NCBI RefSeq assembly: GCF_019599145.1 | Contig: NZ_CP080647.1 | Coordinates: 3,720,001-3,784,000 of the forward strand | Direction: 5' to 3' | From: Streptomyces akebiae | GTDB lineage: Bacteria > Actinomycetota > Actinomycetes > Streptomycetales > Streptomycetaceae | Length of the DNA: 64,000 nt | Shown: piece after piece, positions 1 to 9,995 of the stretch | How positions within the stretch are numbered: position 1 is the stretch's first letter | Layout: each line of letters starts with the position of its first letter | Notes under the pieces: generated by a model | Told to the model about the DNA's origin: nothing | The model's input: the letters and a program-made list of their open reading frames with translations, nothing else | Database searches by the model: none | Program-made: the position numbers and the translations under genes

Positions 1-1123
1 CCTGGAGGACGTACATCGCGGGCAGATAGCCGGGGCGCAGGGCCATTCCGGCGAGGATGGCGACGGCGAGCGCGGGTCCGGCGAGGGCCCGCGCGGTCAC
101 CGACCAGCGCCAGGTGACCAGGAGCAGCAGAGCGCCCGCGAGCCCGCCGAGCGGCAGCACACGGTCGTAGTACAGCCAGGACTGCAGGACGCCGTACGAG
201 CCGGTGCCCTCGGTGAGGATGAAGCCGGAGCCGGGGCGGCTCATCTGGTAGACGATGCCGTCCCAGAGGGACACATGGCCGGCGCCCGGCAGCAACTCGC
301 CCTTGAGCAGGGCGAACAGCGGGTACGAGATGCCGATCAGGGTGCAGGCGGTGACGGCGCCGGTGATGGCGAACTTCCTGGTGTCCCGGTGGCTGTGCCG
401 CCACATGGTGAGCAGCACGGCCGGCAGGACGAGGAGCATCGTCTCCTTGGTGAGCACGGCCGCGGCGGCGGCGATACCGGCGCCGAAGTGGTGCCAGAGG
501 TGACGGCTGGGCGAGGCGGCGAGACAGAACGCCAGCAGCGTCCACATCACCGCGATGTTGTCGAGGAAGATCTCCCGCTGGAGCACCACCGACAGCGGGG
601 ACAGTCCGAAGAGCGCCATGCCGAGGCCGGCGGCCCAGCGGGGCAGCGACAGGCGGCGGCCGAGGACGTAGACGAGGACGGCGCTGACCGCGCTGACCAG
701 CAGCATCACCGCGCGCATCGAGCCGACGGTCATCGACTCGGGGGCGAGCTGGGCGGGGATCCAGGTCAGGACGGCGAGCTGGATCCAGCCGAGGGGCGGG
801 TGGTCGTACCAGTAGGTGTAGTGGGCGAGGCCCCTGCCCTCCTGGACGGCCCAGGCCTGCGCGAGGTAGGTGCCCTCGTCGTCGCTGAGGGTCGGGTAGT
901 CGGCGATGTTCCATCCCTGCACGATCATGATCGCGACGAGGAGGAGACCGCAGAGGAGCAGGTCGGGGCGCGAGTCCCGCAGGCGCTTCGGCGGTGACCC
1001 GGGCGCGGACGAAGCGGAAGAGGAATCGTTTGTTCGACCTGTCGAACCGGCTGTGGGCGCAGCTGTCCGCTGCGCGGGGACCTTGACTTTCGTCTTGGTC
1101 GCCGCGGGAAGTGTGGAGGTCAC
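1..1123 (-). CDS. Membrane glycosyltransferase, GT39/PMT_2-like (partial, 3' end outside window)
   Basis: The gene runs off the left edge, so only about 374 N-terminal codons are visible. The N-terminus is Ser/Thr/Pro-rich and cytoplasmic, followed by a first membrane helix (LLLCGLLLVAIMIV) and then a DEGTYLAQAW...HPPLGW stretch. An acidic residue pair in the first extracytoplasmic loop with an HPP motif is typical of dolichyl/polyprenyl-phosphate-sugar mannosyltransferases (PMT_2, ArnT-like). The rest is a string of hydrophobic segments. The start is a GTG whose last bases form a GTGA overlap with the stop of the upstream GT2 gene, so the two are translationally coupled. Likely role: transfer of a lipid-linked sugar on the outer membrane face. 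Substrate unknown. Confidence 0.8.
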   Translation of the reverse strand, partial: MTSTLPAATKTKVKVPAQRTAAPTAGSTGRTNDSSSASSAPGSPPKRLRDSRPDLLLCGLLLVAIMIVQGWNIADYPTLSDDEGTYLAQAWAVQEGRGLAHYTYWYDHPPLGWIQLAVLTWIPAQLAPESMTVGSMRAVMLLVSAVSAVLVYVLGRRLSLPRWAAGLGMALFGLSPLSVVLQREIFLDNIAVMWTLLAFCLAASPSRHLWHHFGAGIAAAAAVLTKETMLLVLPAVLLTMWRHSHRDTRKFAITGAVTACTLIGISYPLFALLKGELLPGAGHVSLWDGIVYQMSRPGSGFILTEGTGSYGVLQSWLYYDRVLPLGGLAGALLLLVTWRWSVTARALAGPALAVAILAGMALRPGYLPAMYVLQ

Positions 1124-2382
1124 GCAGGAACGTCCTCTCGGTTCACGTTCGCGAGATGTGCGCCGACGTGGCTGGTCAACTCCCAGTCGTTGCGGCCGCG
1201 TTGCTCGCGCCACACCGCGCGTACGGCGGCGAAGGCGAGGAGCACCTGGTAGAAGGGGCCGCCCACGACGAGCTTGACGTAGTGGACGAACCGGACGCGC
1301 AGTCCGTACTGCCTGCCGAAGTCGTGCAGTCCGACGACCTCGAACACGAAGGTGACGAGGGCGGTGACGGCCGGCAGGAAGGTGATGAAGGCGACGCCGA
1401 CGGGGACGTCGAGGAAGAGCGCGATGGCTACGTTGAGCGGGATGATCACCCCGGAGACGGCCTGGAGATAGGGCGTCATCAGTGTGTAGCGGGCGAGCAA
1501 CCGCTGCCGGAAGCTGGGCAGTTGGCGCCAGTCCTTCTTCCGGTAGACCTGGAGGAAGCCCTGGTTCCAGCGGGTGCGCTGTTTCATCAGCGACATCAGG
1601 CTGCCGGGGGTCTCCTCCCGGGTCACCATGTCGGAGTCGTAGGCGACGACGACCTTCTTGCCCACGCTCGACAGCCGGACGCCCAGGTCGCAGTCCTCGG
1701 CGAGGCAGTCGGGGTCCCAGCCGTCGGCCTCGCGCAGCACATCGGTGCGGACGAAGACGGTGTTGCCGCCGAGCGGGATGAACCCTTTCTGCGCGTGCAG
1801 ATGGAGCCGGGACCGGAACCAGAAGAAGTACTCCAGGCAGTTGCGCAGGCTGTACCAGCTGGAGTTGTAGTTGATGAGCTGCACCCCGCCCTGCACGACG
1901 TCCGCGCCCGTGGTGCGGAAGGCGTGGTCGACGTGGGACAGCAGCTCCGGATGGACCTGGTCCTCGGCGTCGAAGACCCCGACGACATCGCCGCGGCAGT
2001 GCGGCAACGCCGTGTTCATGGCCTTCGGCTTGTTCTTCTTCTCGTGGTGGTCGACCACCACGCGGACACGCGGGTCGCGCTCCTCCGCGTCCCGGGCCAC
2101 CGCGGTGGTCTCCGGGTCGTCGTGCCCGACGATCACGATGATCTCGAAGTCGTCGTGGCTGGATTCGAGCAGTCGTTGGATGGTGTGGTCCAGCACGGCC
2201 TGTTCATGGCGCGCCGGCAGCAGCAGTGAGAACGACACATGCTCGTCGCCGTCCGGTCTGCTGAACCGGGTGGAGGCCAGCACTTCGGGCGTTCGCCACG
2301 CGTGCATCTGCCACCACAGAGTGAAGGCCGCCATCCAGAACAAGGCAAGCGAGATGACAGCTATGAAGACAGACGTCAGCAA
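1120..2382 (-). CDS. Membrane-bound glycosyltransferase family 2
   Basis: 420 aa. An N-terminal membrane helix (residues about 1-25) precedes a GT-A catalytic domain: HDDPET early, the metal-binding DAEDQ motif near residue 135, AEDCDLGVRL near 230, and the acceptor-site motif RTRWNQGF near 265, close to the QxxRW of processive cellulose-synthase-like enzymes. Two or three further hydrophobic segments close the C-terminus. It probably uses a nucleotide sugar in the cytoplasm to make a polyprenyl-phosphate-linked sugar or a short polymer. The following PMT_2-like gene overlaps it by 4 bp, so a donor-maker plus transferase pair is plausible. The exact product cannot be read from sequence. Confidence 0.85.
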   Translation of the reverse strand: MLTSVFIAVISLALFWMAAFTLWWQMHAWRTPEVLASTRFSRPDGDEHVSFSLLLPARHEQAVLDHTIQRLLESSHDDFEIIVIVGHDDPETTAVARDAEERDPRVRVVVDHHEKKNKPKAMNTALPHCRGDVVGVFDAEDQVHPELLSHVDHAFRTTGADVVQGGVQLINYNSSWYSLRNCLEYFFWFRSRLHLHAQKGFIPLGGNTVFVRTDVLREADGWDPDCLAEDCDLGVRLSSVGKKVVVAYDSDMVTREETPGSLMSLMKQRTRWNQGFLQVYRKKDWRQLPSFRQRLLARYTLMTPYLQAVSGVIIPLNVAIALFLDVPVGVAFITFLPAVTALVTFVFEVVGLHDFGRQYGLRVRFVHYVKLVVGGPFYQVLLAFAAVRAVWREQRGRNDWELTSHVGAHLANVNREDVPA

Positions 2383-2596
2383 GATAGATCCCCCCGGATC
2401 CCAATACCCCCTGTCGCGCCGGGAGTTACTCCCGGCGCGTCACTGTGGAGAGACTAGGGGGAAACTGTGAACCCTGGGGGCCCTTCCGATAAAAAGCGTG
2501 TTTCCGTTCGAGGGAACACGTAATCGGACGTGTCCGCACACCGGCCCGTATCAAGCCAGTTGTTCGATCTTGCCCCACTTCTCTGACCGGCGACTT

Positions 2597-4645
2597 TCAG
2601 CCGATCGAGGCCACTCCCAGAGCCGTACGCAAGCGGTCGACATCGGTCACGGGAGCGTCACATGTGAAATTACGGCAGACATACACAGTCGGTTCACCGC
2701 CGACGAGCGGACGGTCGGCCAGCAGCGGCAGTTCGTCACTGTCCGCGGTCCCCACGGCCACCACCGCACCCGGCGCGGTCCCCAGCAACGCCGTCCGATG
2801 CAGCTCCCTCGTCCCCGGATGCCCCTGCGGTCCGACGACCGCCACCTCACGCGGCCCGTCGAGCAGGGCCTCCGCCGTGGCCAGCCCCCATCCGATGAAC
2901 CGGGGCGCCCTCGGCCCCAGTGCCTTCACCACGCCCAACGCCCGTTCGGCGGCCGTCCGGTGAGGCTCGGAACCGGTGTGCGCGGCATAACTCAGCAGTG
3001 CTCCGGCCGCCGCGCTCCACCCCGACGGCGTGGCGTTGTCGGTCGGATCCTGCGGCCGCCGGATCAGCCTCTCCGCGTCGGCGGCGGTGTCGAAGAGCGC
3101 CCCCGACTCCTCGTCGACGAACCGGACGAGCACATGGTCGAGCAGGAACCCGGCGAACTCCAGCCACACCCCCTCCCCCGTGACCGACGCCAGCGCCAGG
3201 AACCCCTCGGCGACGTCCGCGTAGTCCTCCAGCACCCCCGCGTTGGCGCCGACCTGCCCGTCCTTGCTGGTCCGCGCGAGCCTCGCCCTCTCGTCCAGAT
3301 GCAGTCGTACGAGGAGGTCCGCGGCGGCGATGGCGGCGTCCACCAGGTCGGGGCGGTCGAAGTAGGCACCGGTCTCGGCGAGCGCGGCGACGGCGAGGCC
3401 GTTCCAGGCGGCCACCACCTTGTCGTCACGGCCGGGGGCGGGCCGACGCGCACGCGCCTCCTTCAGCCGACTCCTCACCGACTCGATCCGCTCGGCATCG
3501 AACACGCCCTCGCGTTGCGGCAGTTGAAGGACGGACGCCCCTTCCTCGAAGGTCCCCTCCTCCGTGACCCCGAAGTGCTGCGCGGCGAGCGCCGCGTCCT
3601 CCTCGCCGAGCACCTCGGTCAGCTGCTCGGGCGTCCAGACGTAGTAGGCGCCCTCGACGTGCTTCCCGGACCCGGTCCCGTCGTCGCTGTCGGCGTCCAG
3701 CGCCGAGGCGAACCCGCCCTCGTTCGTGCGCAGTTCACGGACCATGAAGTCGGCCGTCTCCAGGGCGACGCGCCGGGCCAGCTCGGAACCGGTGGCCCGC
3801 CAGAGATGGGCGTACACGCGGCACAGCAGGGCGTTGTCGTACAGCATCTTCTCGAAGTGCGGCACGACCCACTCACGGTCGACGGAGTACCGGGCGAAGC
3901 CGCCGCCGAGCTGGTCGTAGATACCGCCGCGGGCCATGCGCTCGCACGTGTCCCGCGCCATCTGCAGCGCGCCCTCGGAACCGGTGCGCGCCGCGTGCCG
4001 CAGCAGGAACTCGATCACCATCGAGGGCGGGAACTTGGGCGCCCTGCCGAAGCCGCCCCGCGCCGCGTCGTACTCCCGGGTGAGCCCCAGCAACGCCTGC
4101 GCCAACTCGTCCTCCCCGGGCGCGTCGACCGCCGCGAACTTCAGCTCCCGCCCCGCCAGGTCCCGCACGATCTTCCCGGCGACCTCGGCGACCTCGTCCC
4201 GCCGGTCCGCCCAGGCGGCCCGCACCCCCTCCAGGACCTGCCGGAAGGAGGGCATGCCGTGGCGGGGGGCGGGCGGAAAGTAGGTGCCGAAGTAGAAGGG
4301 CTCCCCCTCCGGCGTCAGGAACACGGTCATGGGCCAGCCGCCCTGCCCGGTCGCGGCCTGTACGGCCTCCATGTACACCGCGTCGACGTCGGGGCGCTCC
4401 TCCCGGTCGACCTTGACGCTCACGAAGTGCGCGTTCAGGTACTCGGCGGTCTCCCGGTCCTCGAACGACTCGTGCGCCATCACATGGCACCAGTGGCAAC
4501 TCGAGTAGCCGACGCTGAGGAGCACCGGTACCCCCCGCCTGCGCGCCTCCTCGAACGCCTCGGCCGACCAGGGCCACCAGTCGACCGGGTTGTCGGCGTG
4601 CTGGAGGAGGTAGGGAGATGTCTCGTGGGCCAGTCGGTTCGCCAT
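2597..4645 (-). CDS. Thioredoxin-domain (DUF255/YyaL, spermatogenesis-associated 20-like) protein
   Basis: About 682 aa. The N-terminal DUF255 signature is clear: [24 protein letters not shown], then a thioredoxin-like fold with the redox-type motif SSCHWCHVM (CHWC). The C-terminal two-thirds is an (alpha/alpha)6-barrel-like region with [17 protein letters not shown] and [12 protein letters not shown], both family hallmarks. The family spans bacteria to animals and is poorly characterised; redox or sugar-related roles have been suggested. I chose the ATG that gives MANRLAH because homologues start there. Two upstream in-frame codons (up to 4657) are possible. The gene is divergent from the STAND ATPase, with 241 bp between. 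Confidence 0.88.
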   Translation of the reverse strand: MANRLAHETSPYLLQHADNPVDWWPWSAEAFEEARRRGVPVLLSVGYSSCHWCHVMAHESFEDRETAEYLNAHFVSVKVDREERPDVDAVYMEAVQAATGQGGWPMTVFLTPEGEPFYFGTYFPPAPRHGMPSFRQVLEGVRAAWADRRDEVAEVAGKIVRDLAGRELKFAAVDAPGEDELAQALLGLTREYDAARGGFGRAPKFPPSMVIEFLLRHAARTGSEGALQMARDTCERMARGGIYDQLGGGFARYSVDREWVVPHFEKMLYDNALLCRVYAHLWRATGSELARRVALETADFMVRELRTNEGGFASALDADSDDGTGSGKHVEGAYYVWTPEQLTEVLGEEDAALAAQHFGVTEEGTFEEGASVLQLPQREGVFDAERIESVRSRLKEARARRPAPGRDDKVVAAWNGLAVAALAETGAYFDRPDLVDAAIAAADLLVRLHLDERARLARTSKDGQVGANAGVLEDYADVAEGFLALASVTGEGVWLEFAGFLLDHVLVRFVDEESGALFDTAADAERLIRRPQDPTDNATPSGWSAAAGALLSYAAHTGSEPHRTAAERALGVVKALGPRAPRFIGWGLATAEALLDGPREVAVVGPQGHPGTRELHRTALLGTAPGAVVAVGTADSDELPLLADRPLVGGEPTVYVCRNFTCDAPVTDVDRLRTALGVASIG

Positions 4646-4886
4646 GGGCACCATCATTCCCCAGTACCCGGGAATCGCAGTTCAGCACGGGGGCGCGTCC
4701 CACTCTCGCCCCCGACGACCCCGCAGTCGGCCGCCGGCCCGGGCCTCGCGGCGGCCCCCGTTCCCCGCGCACGCGCACGCACCGCCCGCGCACGCGCCCC
4801 CTCCCTGATCCACGCCCTCTCGCCTCCGCGCCCCGATCGGCCCACACTTGCCACAGGCAGCCGTTTCAACGAAGGGGGACGTTGTG

Positions 4887-7800
4887 ATGCGGGACAGCCA
4901 CCGGGGGGAGGCCGAACGGCTGTTGATCCGGGCGGTCGAGGAGGAGGTCCGCAGGTCGGGCGGCCGTACCGACGGAGTCGTCCTGCTCGGCCGTGCCCGC
5001 GCCTCCCTGGACGCGATGGCGCAGCACGCGGCCGAGGAGTACGAGACGTACACCCGGGCACTGGACGAGTCCGAGGCCGGGCGCCTCACCTTCGGCCAGC
5101 GCTACGCGAAGGAGGGCTCCGGAACTCCCCTCCTGATCGCGGCCGTTGCCGCCGGCACGGCGGTGGTCGCCGACCTCTCCTTCGGTGTCGCCCCCGGCAC
5201 CGCCGTCAGCACGGGGGTGATCGTCGGCATCGCGAGCGCCGTGGCCACCGTCCTGAAGGTCACCGCCTCCCACCTCCCCGCCGCCCACCATCACGCGGGC
5301 GCCCTGAGCCAGCCCGGCGGCCCCGAGCAGCTGCGGCTGCAGTGGCTGACGGCGCTGGAGGTACGCGGCATACGCCCGTTCCTCGACCAGCAGCGCGTCC
5401 TCGCCGCGTCGACGGCGACGGCGAAGAAGAAGGCACCCCAACTGCGCGGCGCCGACAAGAGCGCGGCGGCCCGGCGGCGCAATGTGCTGGAGCAGTCGTT
5501 CGCCCAACTCCCCGAGTCCGACGAACGGTTCGCGGGCCGACGGACGGAGATGGGGAAGATCCGCCAGTGGGTGCAGGCGGCCCGCGCGGAGACCGAGACC
5601 CGGCCGACCGTCGTCGTGCTGCACGGCGCGTCCGGCTCCGGCCGCACCGCTCTCGCCGTCCGCGCCACCCATGAACTGCGGGACTACTTCCGGGGCGCCT
5701 GCGTGGTCGATCTGCGCGGCGACAGCCCCGAGGAGCCGCCGCTGTCGACCCGGGACGCGCTGATGCATCTGCTGAATCGTCTCGGCGCACCCCGCGACCA
5801 GCTGCTCTTCCGGGAGCGCACCTCCCAGGACCAGCAGGTCAAACGGCTCAGCGAGCTGTACCACCAGCATCTGACCGCCCTGCCGGTGACGATCGTCCTG
5901 GACGACGCCTCCGATCCCGAGCAGGTCAGCGCCCTCGTCCCCGAGCGCTCCGACAGCCTCGTCCTGGTCACCGCCCGCTCCCCGCTCGCCCTCCCCGCCG
6001 ACCTGCCCGCCTGGGTCCACCAGCTCCCCGTCGAGGCGCTCGACGGCGACGGCACGCACGAACTGCTGAGCACGGCGGCCCAGGACGGCTCGGCGCTGTC
6101 GGCGGGAGCCGACCCGGGTGCGGCCCCGGGTGCCGCCGCAGGGCCGTCCTCGGGGGCGCGACCCGCCTCGTACGACACGGAATCCGTCGCCCGGATCCGG
6201 CACCTGTGCGGCGGCCTGCCCCTCGCCCTGCGCGTCGCCGGCTCGTCCCTGGGCCCGCGCACCCCCGGCCAACTGGCCACGGACCTGGGTGCGTACGGCC
6301 CGGTCGAGCCGATCGAGAGGGCCCTCTGGCTCCGCTACACCGACCAGTCGGAACTCTCCCGCCGGCTGCTGCGCCGACTGGCACTGGCGGGGCGGGCGTC
6401 ACTGGGCGCGGCGGCGGCCGCCTCGCTCCTCGCCACCGACGAGACGGAGGCGACCCGTCACCTCACCGCGCTCGCCCGCGCCGGTCTGATCGACCACGTC
6501 CACGGCAACCGCTACCGCCTGCACGACCTGGTCCGTGCCTTCGCCCACGCCCGCCTCCTCGACGAGGAGGAGCCGAGCGAGCGCACGGCCGCGCAGGAAC
6601 GCCTCATCGTCACCTACGCCGACCTGGCCGACTCCGTCCTGCGCCTCGTCGACGGCAACATGTCGACCCGCTCGGACCGCTTCGGCCAGCACGGCTTCGT
6701 GTCGCTGGAGGAGGCGCTGCGCTGGCTGGACGACGAGACCAGCTTCATCACCTCCACCCTCCGGCACGCGGAGGGCGTGAACCAGGCGGCCGTGCTCAGT
6801 CTGCTGGGCGCCCTGTGCGACTACTGTCTGCTGCGCGGCGACCTCTACCGCCTCGGCGAACTCAACGAGCTGGCCCAGTCGGTGGACCAGGGCCTGCTGA
6901 CCCGCTCCGTCCAGTGGCGTACGGGTATCGCGGCCCGTCAACTGGGTGAGCTGGACAAGTCGCGTACGACGCTGGCGTCGGTGGTCAACCTGTACATGGA
7001 GACGAACCACGACGCGGGCGCCGCCCGTGCCCTGTGCTCCCTGGGCATCACCCTGCACCACCAGGGCAATCTGACCGAGGCGGCGGAGAAGCTCCTGGAG
7101 GCCCTGCAGATGCAGTCGGCCCCCGAGCTGGCGGCGGACCGCGCGTGGACGATGCACGCCCTCGCGGCGGTGGAACGCGACCGCTCCCATCTGGCCGACT
7201 CCCTGGACCTGTTGAACCGGGCGCTGGTCCTGCACCGTCAGCAGGAGTCCCTGCACGGCGAGGGCTGGGCCTACTACCAGCTGGGCCAACTGCTGCTGCG
7301 CATGGGCGAGGTACCCCGTGCGCAGACCGAACTGCGCACGGCGCTCGACCTGTTCGGCCGTACCCGGGACCCCCGGGGCGAGGCCTGGTCGATGACGCAG
7401 CTGGCCCGGGCCCGCCTCGTCGCCGGGGACCCCTCCGCCGCCGTCGACGGTCTGCGGCAGGCCCTCTCCCGCCACCGCGACAACGAGGACGCGCGCGGCG
7501 AGGCCTGGTCCGGCTACTACCTGGGTCAGGCCCTGGAGGAGACCGGCAATCTCGACCAGGCCGTCCGCGAGCTGGAGCGCTCCCGCACGATGTTCTCCCG
7601 GATGCGGGACGTGTACGGCCTGGCCTGCGCCCGCCACCACTCGGCCCGCGTCACCCGCGACCAGCGCGCCGTGCAGACCGGCTCGCTGCGCAACTCCGGC
7701 TTCGCCCGCCAGCTCCTCGTCGACGCCCGCGCCGACTTCCAGCGCATCGGCGTCGCCCACGGAGAGGCCTGGACCTGCCTGGAACTGGCGGTGGTGGACG

Positions 7801-8165
7801 CGGGCAACACCCGCACCCCCCAGGCACTGGCCCTCTGCGAGGAGGCCACCCGCCTCTTCGCCTCCTACGGCGACCGCCGCGGCGAGGACTGGGCCCGCTT
7901 CCTCAAGTGCACCCTGCTGCCCTACGCGGCTCCCGGCGGCGTGGAGATCGGCACGGCCGTCGCCCAGGAGGACCTGGCCCATCTCTCCCGCACGGCCCAC
8001 CCCCTGCGTGACGAGAAACTCACCGAGTACATCGAGGCCTACCAGCTCCTCCTGGAACGTGGCGTCAACCTGGAGAGCGGCTGGCGGGCCTGGACCCTCG
8101 GCATGGTCCCGAACCGCCATGCGCGCGAGGTGATGGGCGTGCCGGTATCGGGCGGGCACGGGTGA
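4887..8165 (+). CDS. STAND-family NTPase: membrane segment, NB-ARC-like ATPase, TPR repeats
   Basis: About 1092 aa from the ATG after GAAGGGGGAC (8-nt spacing); a GTG lies one codon earlier. Residues about 80-130 form an Ala/Gly/Val-rich hydrophobic stretch likely to span the membrane. A P-loop (LHGASGSGRTAL, near 245), a Walker B-like strand (TIVLDDASD, near 340) and the NB-ARC GLPLAL motif (near 443) define a STAND ATPase. A winged-helix-like region follows, and from about 700 to 1000 there are many TPR units (repeated HGEGWAYYQLGQLL / RGEAWS-type helices). AfsR/GutR-like STAND proteins use this layout, but there is no SARP or other DNA-binding domain here. It is likely a ligand- or partner-sensing switch; a defence role is possible but unproven. 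Confidence 0.85.
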   Translation: MRDSHRGEAERLLIRAVEEEVRRSGGRTDGVVLLGRARASLDAMAQHAAEEYETYTRALDESEAGRLTFGQRYAKEGSGTPLLIAAVAAGTAVVADLSFGVAPGTAVSTGVIVGIASAVATVLKVTASHLPAAHHHAGALSQPGGPEQLRLQWLTALEVRGIRPFLDQQRVLAASTATAKKKAPQLRGADKSAAARRRNVLEQSFAQLPESDERFAGRRTEMGKIRQWVQAARAETETRPTVVVLHGASGSGRTALAVRATHELRDYFRGACVVDLRGDSPEEPPLSTRDALMHLLNRLGAPRDQLLFRERTSQDQQVKRLSELYHQHLTALPVTIVLDDASDPEQVSALVPERSDSLVLVTARSPLALPADLPAWVHQLPVEALDGDGTHELLSTAAQDGSALSAGADPGAAPGAAAGPSSGARPASYDTESVARIRHLCGGLPLALRVAGSSLGPRTPGQLATDLGAYGPVEPIERALWLRYTDQSELSRRLLRRLALAGRASLGAAAAASLLATDETEATRHLTALARAGLIDHVHGNRYRLHDLVRAFAHARLLDEEEPSERTAAQERLIVTYADLADSVLRLVDGNMSTRSDRFGQHGFVSLEEALRWLDDETSFITSTLRHAEGVNQAAVLSLLGALCDYCLLRGDLYRLGELNELAQSVDQGLLTRSVQWRTGIAARQLGELDKSRTTLASVVNLYMETNHDAGAARALCSLGITLHHQGNLTEAAEKLLEALQMQSAPELAADRAWTMHALAAVERDRSHLADSLDLLNRALVLHRQQESLHGEGWAYYQLGQLLLRMGEVPRAQTELRTALDLFGRTRDPRGEAWSMTQLARARLVAGDPSAAVDGLRQALSRHRDNEDARGEAWSGYYLGQALEETGNLDQAVRELERSRTMFSRMRDVYGLACARHHSARVTRDQRAVQTGSLRNSGFARQLLVDARADFQRIGVAHGEAWTCLELAVVDAGNTRTPQALALCEEATRLFASYGDRRGEDWARFLKCTLLPYAAPGGVEIGTAVAQEDLAHLSRTAHPLRDEKLTEYIEAYQLLLERGVNLESGWRAWTLGMVPNRHAREVMGVPVSGGHG

Positions 8166-8208
8166 GCCGGAGCTGCTCCATGCTCAGTCACCCCGCGACG
8201 ACAGGGCG

Positions 8209-8243
8209 TGACCGCACGGCACCTCGGCGGTGTCGCACGGTCA
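8209..8243. terminator. Imperfect hairpin between convergent genes
   Basis: A 15-nt arm (TGACCGCACGGCACC) can pair with GGTGTCGCACGGTCA across a 5-nt loop, with a few wobbles or mismatches. It lies 44 bp after the STAND stop codon and just past the 3' end of the facing small membrane gene. No U-tract, as usual in this group. Confidence 0.45.
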
Positions 8244-8268
8244 GCCCGTCAAGCCGTCGCGCCGGCGG

Positions 8269-8514
8269 TCAGCCCTTCGCCGGGGTCGCCTTCCCGGCCA
8301 CGTCCGTCGCCGTCTCCTCGACGGAGGCGTCCGGGTCCGGCGACTCCTTGAAGTCGACCTTGCCCATGTGCTTGGTCATGGACTTCATCAGGCCCCAGAC
8401 GGCCAGGGCCATCACCGCGAAGACGATGAAACCGAGGACGCCGGGGGTGACCTTGTCCTCGTCCACCTCCTTGGCGAGGGGGACGAGGTGTGTGACTGCC
8501 AGGCTTACGCTCAT
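8269..8514 (-). CDS. Small single-pass membrane protein
   Basis: 81 aa starting MSVSLAVTHLVPLAKE. A single membrane helix (GVLGFIVFAVMALAVWGLM, about residues 27-46) is followed by KSMTKHMGKVDF and an acidic/Ala-rich cytoplasmic tail. It lies directly downstream of mca on the same strand with about 20 bp between, so the two are probably co-transcribed. I recall the same neighbour order in other Streptomyces. Function unknown. A second in-frame ATG three codons upstream (8523) is possible, since GGGGGA lies only 3 nt before it. Confidence 0.8.
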   Translation of the reverse strand: MSVSLAVTHLVPLAKEVDEDKVTPGVLGFIVFAVMALAVWGLMKSMTKHMGKVDFKESPDPDASVEETATDVAGKATPAKG

Positions 8515-8535
8515 GCCTGGCATTGTCCCCCAGGG

Positions 8536-9408
8536 CTAGCGGATGCCCGCAAAGAGGTCGTCCTCCGGGAGCGAGGTGTCCACGAGGGACTTCGCGAGCT
8601 CGTACTCCTCGGTCGGCCAGACCTCCTTCTGGATCTCCATCGGGACCCGGAACCAGCCGCCGTCGGGGTCGATCTGCGTGGCGTGGGCGACGAGGGCCTT
8701 GTCACGGATCTCGAAGAACTCGGCGCACGGCACATGCGTGGTCAGGGTCCGGTTCTTGTGGTCGGACTCGTCCCAGCGCTTGAGCCACTCGCCGTACGGG
8801 GACTCCAGGCCGCGCTCCAGCAGGGCGTTGTGCAGCGCCTCGGTGCGCGGGCGGTTGAAGCCCTGGTTGTAGTAGAGCTTCTGCGGCTGGTACGCCGGGC
8901 CGTACTCGGCCTCGGGGTACCGCTCGGTGTCCGCCGCGCCCTCGAACGCCACCATCGAGATCTTGTGGGTCATGATGTGGTCGGGGTGCGGGTACCCGCC
9001 GTTCTCGTCGTAGGTGGTGATCACCTGGGGACGGAACGCGCGGATCTTCCGGACCAGCTCACCCGCCGCCTTGTCGACGTCCTCCAGGGCGAAGCAGCCG
9101 TCGGGAAGGGGCGGCAGGGGGTCGCCCTCGGGGAGGCCGGAGTCGACGAAGCCGAGCCACTCCTGGCTGACGCCGAGGATCTCGCGGGCCTCGTCCATCT
9201 CCTTCTTGCGTACCTCGTGAATGTGCTCCTCGATGTACTTGTCGCCCTGCAGTTTCGGATTGAGGATGGAGCCGCGCTCGCCGCCCGTGCAGGTCACGAC
9301 CAGCACGTCCACCCCCTCGGACACATACTTCGCCATGGTGGCCGCACCCTTGCTCGACTCGTCGTCGGGGTGCGCGTGCACGGCCATCAGTCGCAGCTGG
9401 TCAGTCAA
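8536..9408 (-). CDS. mca: Mycothiol S-conjugate amidase
   Basis: 290 aa LmbE/PIG-L-type zinc amidase. The metal site motif HAHPDDESSKG sits at residues about 11-21 and the second histidine motif YPHPDHIMTH near 144. Mca cleaves mycothiol conjugates of electrophiles and antibiotics to a mercapturic acid, which is exported, and glucosaminyl-inositol, which is recycled. It is therefore the detoxification arm of mycothiol metabolism. The length and the ending are typical of Mca rather than the deacetylase MshB. The start is a TTG with GAGGG 8 nt upstream; the ATG in between is out of frame. It faces the DUF4307 gene across a 188-bp divergent promoter region. Confidence 0.95.
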   Translation of the reverse strand: MTDQLRLMAVHAHPDDESSKGAATMAKYVSEGVDVLVVTCTGGERGSILNPKLQGDKYIEEHIHEVRKKEMDEAREILGVSQEWLGFVDSGLPEGDPLPPLPDGCFALEDVDKAAGELVRKIRAFRPQVITTYDENGGYPHPDHIMTHKISMVAFEGAADTERYPEAEYGPAYQPQKLYYNQGFNRPRTEALHNALLERGLESPYGEWLKRWDESDHKNRTLTTHVPCAEFFEIRDKALVAHATQIDPDGGWFRVPMEIQKEVWPTEEYELAKSLVDTSLPEDDLFAGIR

Positions 9409-9540
9409 GACTCATTCCCTCGTCACTCGGCGCCCGGCCTGAAATTCGGTGACTCGGCCCGGCGCGATCCGGTGAGTCCATACTGCCGTCCCGCTCGGAC
9501 ACCCGTGTGGGGCGGCCGTCAGGCGCTGGGCGGGGGCTTC

Positions 9541-9546
9541 TATAGT
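9541..9546 (+). promoter_or_regulatory. -10-like TATAGT box for the DUF4307 gene
   Basis: TATAGT matches the vegetative -10 well and lies 50 bp before the ATG at 9597, which has its own AGAGAGGG ribosome binding site. The -35 is poor. Confidence 0.4.
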
Positions 9547-9596
9547 GACGGCATCGGGGGACGGGATATTCCCGGTTCGGATCAGAGAGGGCGACC

Positions 9597-9995
9597 ATGA
9601 CGACGGCGAGCACGCGGCTTCCCGAGGGTCGCTACGGTCGCTCCGCGGACGAGCGCGCCGACCGCAACCTCAAGGTCATCGGCAGCGTCCTCGGCGCGGC
9701 CCTCCTCGTCCTCATCGGCTGGTTCGCCTACCACTACGTCGCCGGCAACAAGATCAGTGTCGAGATCTACACCTTCGATACCTCGGCGACCTCGGTGGAG
9801 GTGCACCTCAGGGGCGACAAGGACGCCGGCGTCGAGGGCTACTGCACCGTGCGCTCCCAGTCCGAGGACGGCGCAGAGGTGGGCCGCGCGGACTTCCGCT
9901 TCGACGCCGCCACCACCGACATCGACGAAGTCGTCACCCTGAAGACGACGGCGCGCGGCACCACCGCCGAACTGCTCGGCTGTCACGCCGGCTGA
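9597..9995 (+). CDS. DUF4307 membrane-anchored protein
   Basis: 132 aa. A charged cytoplasmic N-terminus (LPEGRYGRSADERADRNLK) is followed by one transmembrane helix (residues about 27-46, VIGSVLGAALLVLIGWFAYH) and a predicted extracytoplasmic beta-rich domain ending in a lone cysteine (ELLGCHAG). This matches the actinobacterial DUF4307 family in size and layout. The family has no assigned function. It is divergent from mca and precedes greA, a neighbourhood I recall as conserved in Streptomyces. A good ribosome binding site (AGAGAGGG) lies 7 nt before the ATG. Confidence 0.85.
   Translation: MTTASTRLPEGRYGRSADERADRNLKVIGSVLGAALLVLIGWFAYHYVAGNKISVEIYTFDTSATSVEVHLRGDKDAGVEGYCTVRSQSEDGAEVGRADFRFDAATTDIDEVVTLKTTARGTTAELLGCHAG

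Noticed and set aside
2498..5674. Very long plus-strand open frame opposite the DUF255 gene
   Set aside because: The translation is Arg/Pro/Gly-rich with no domain. It is the usual antisense shadow of a high-GC gene; the minus-strand frame has full DUF255 motifs.
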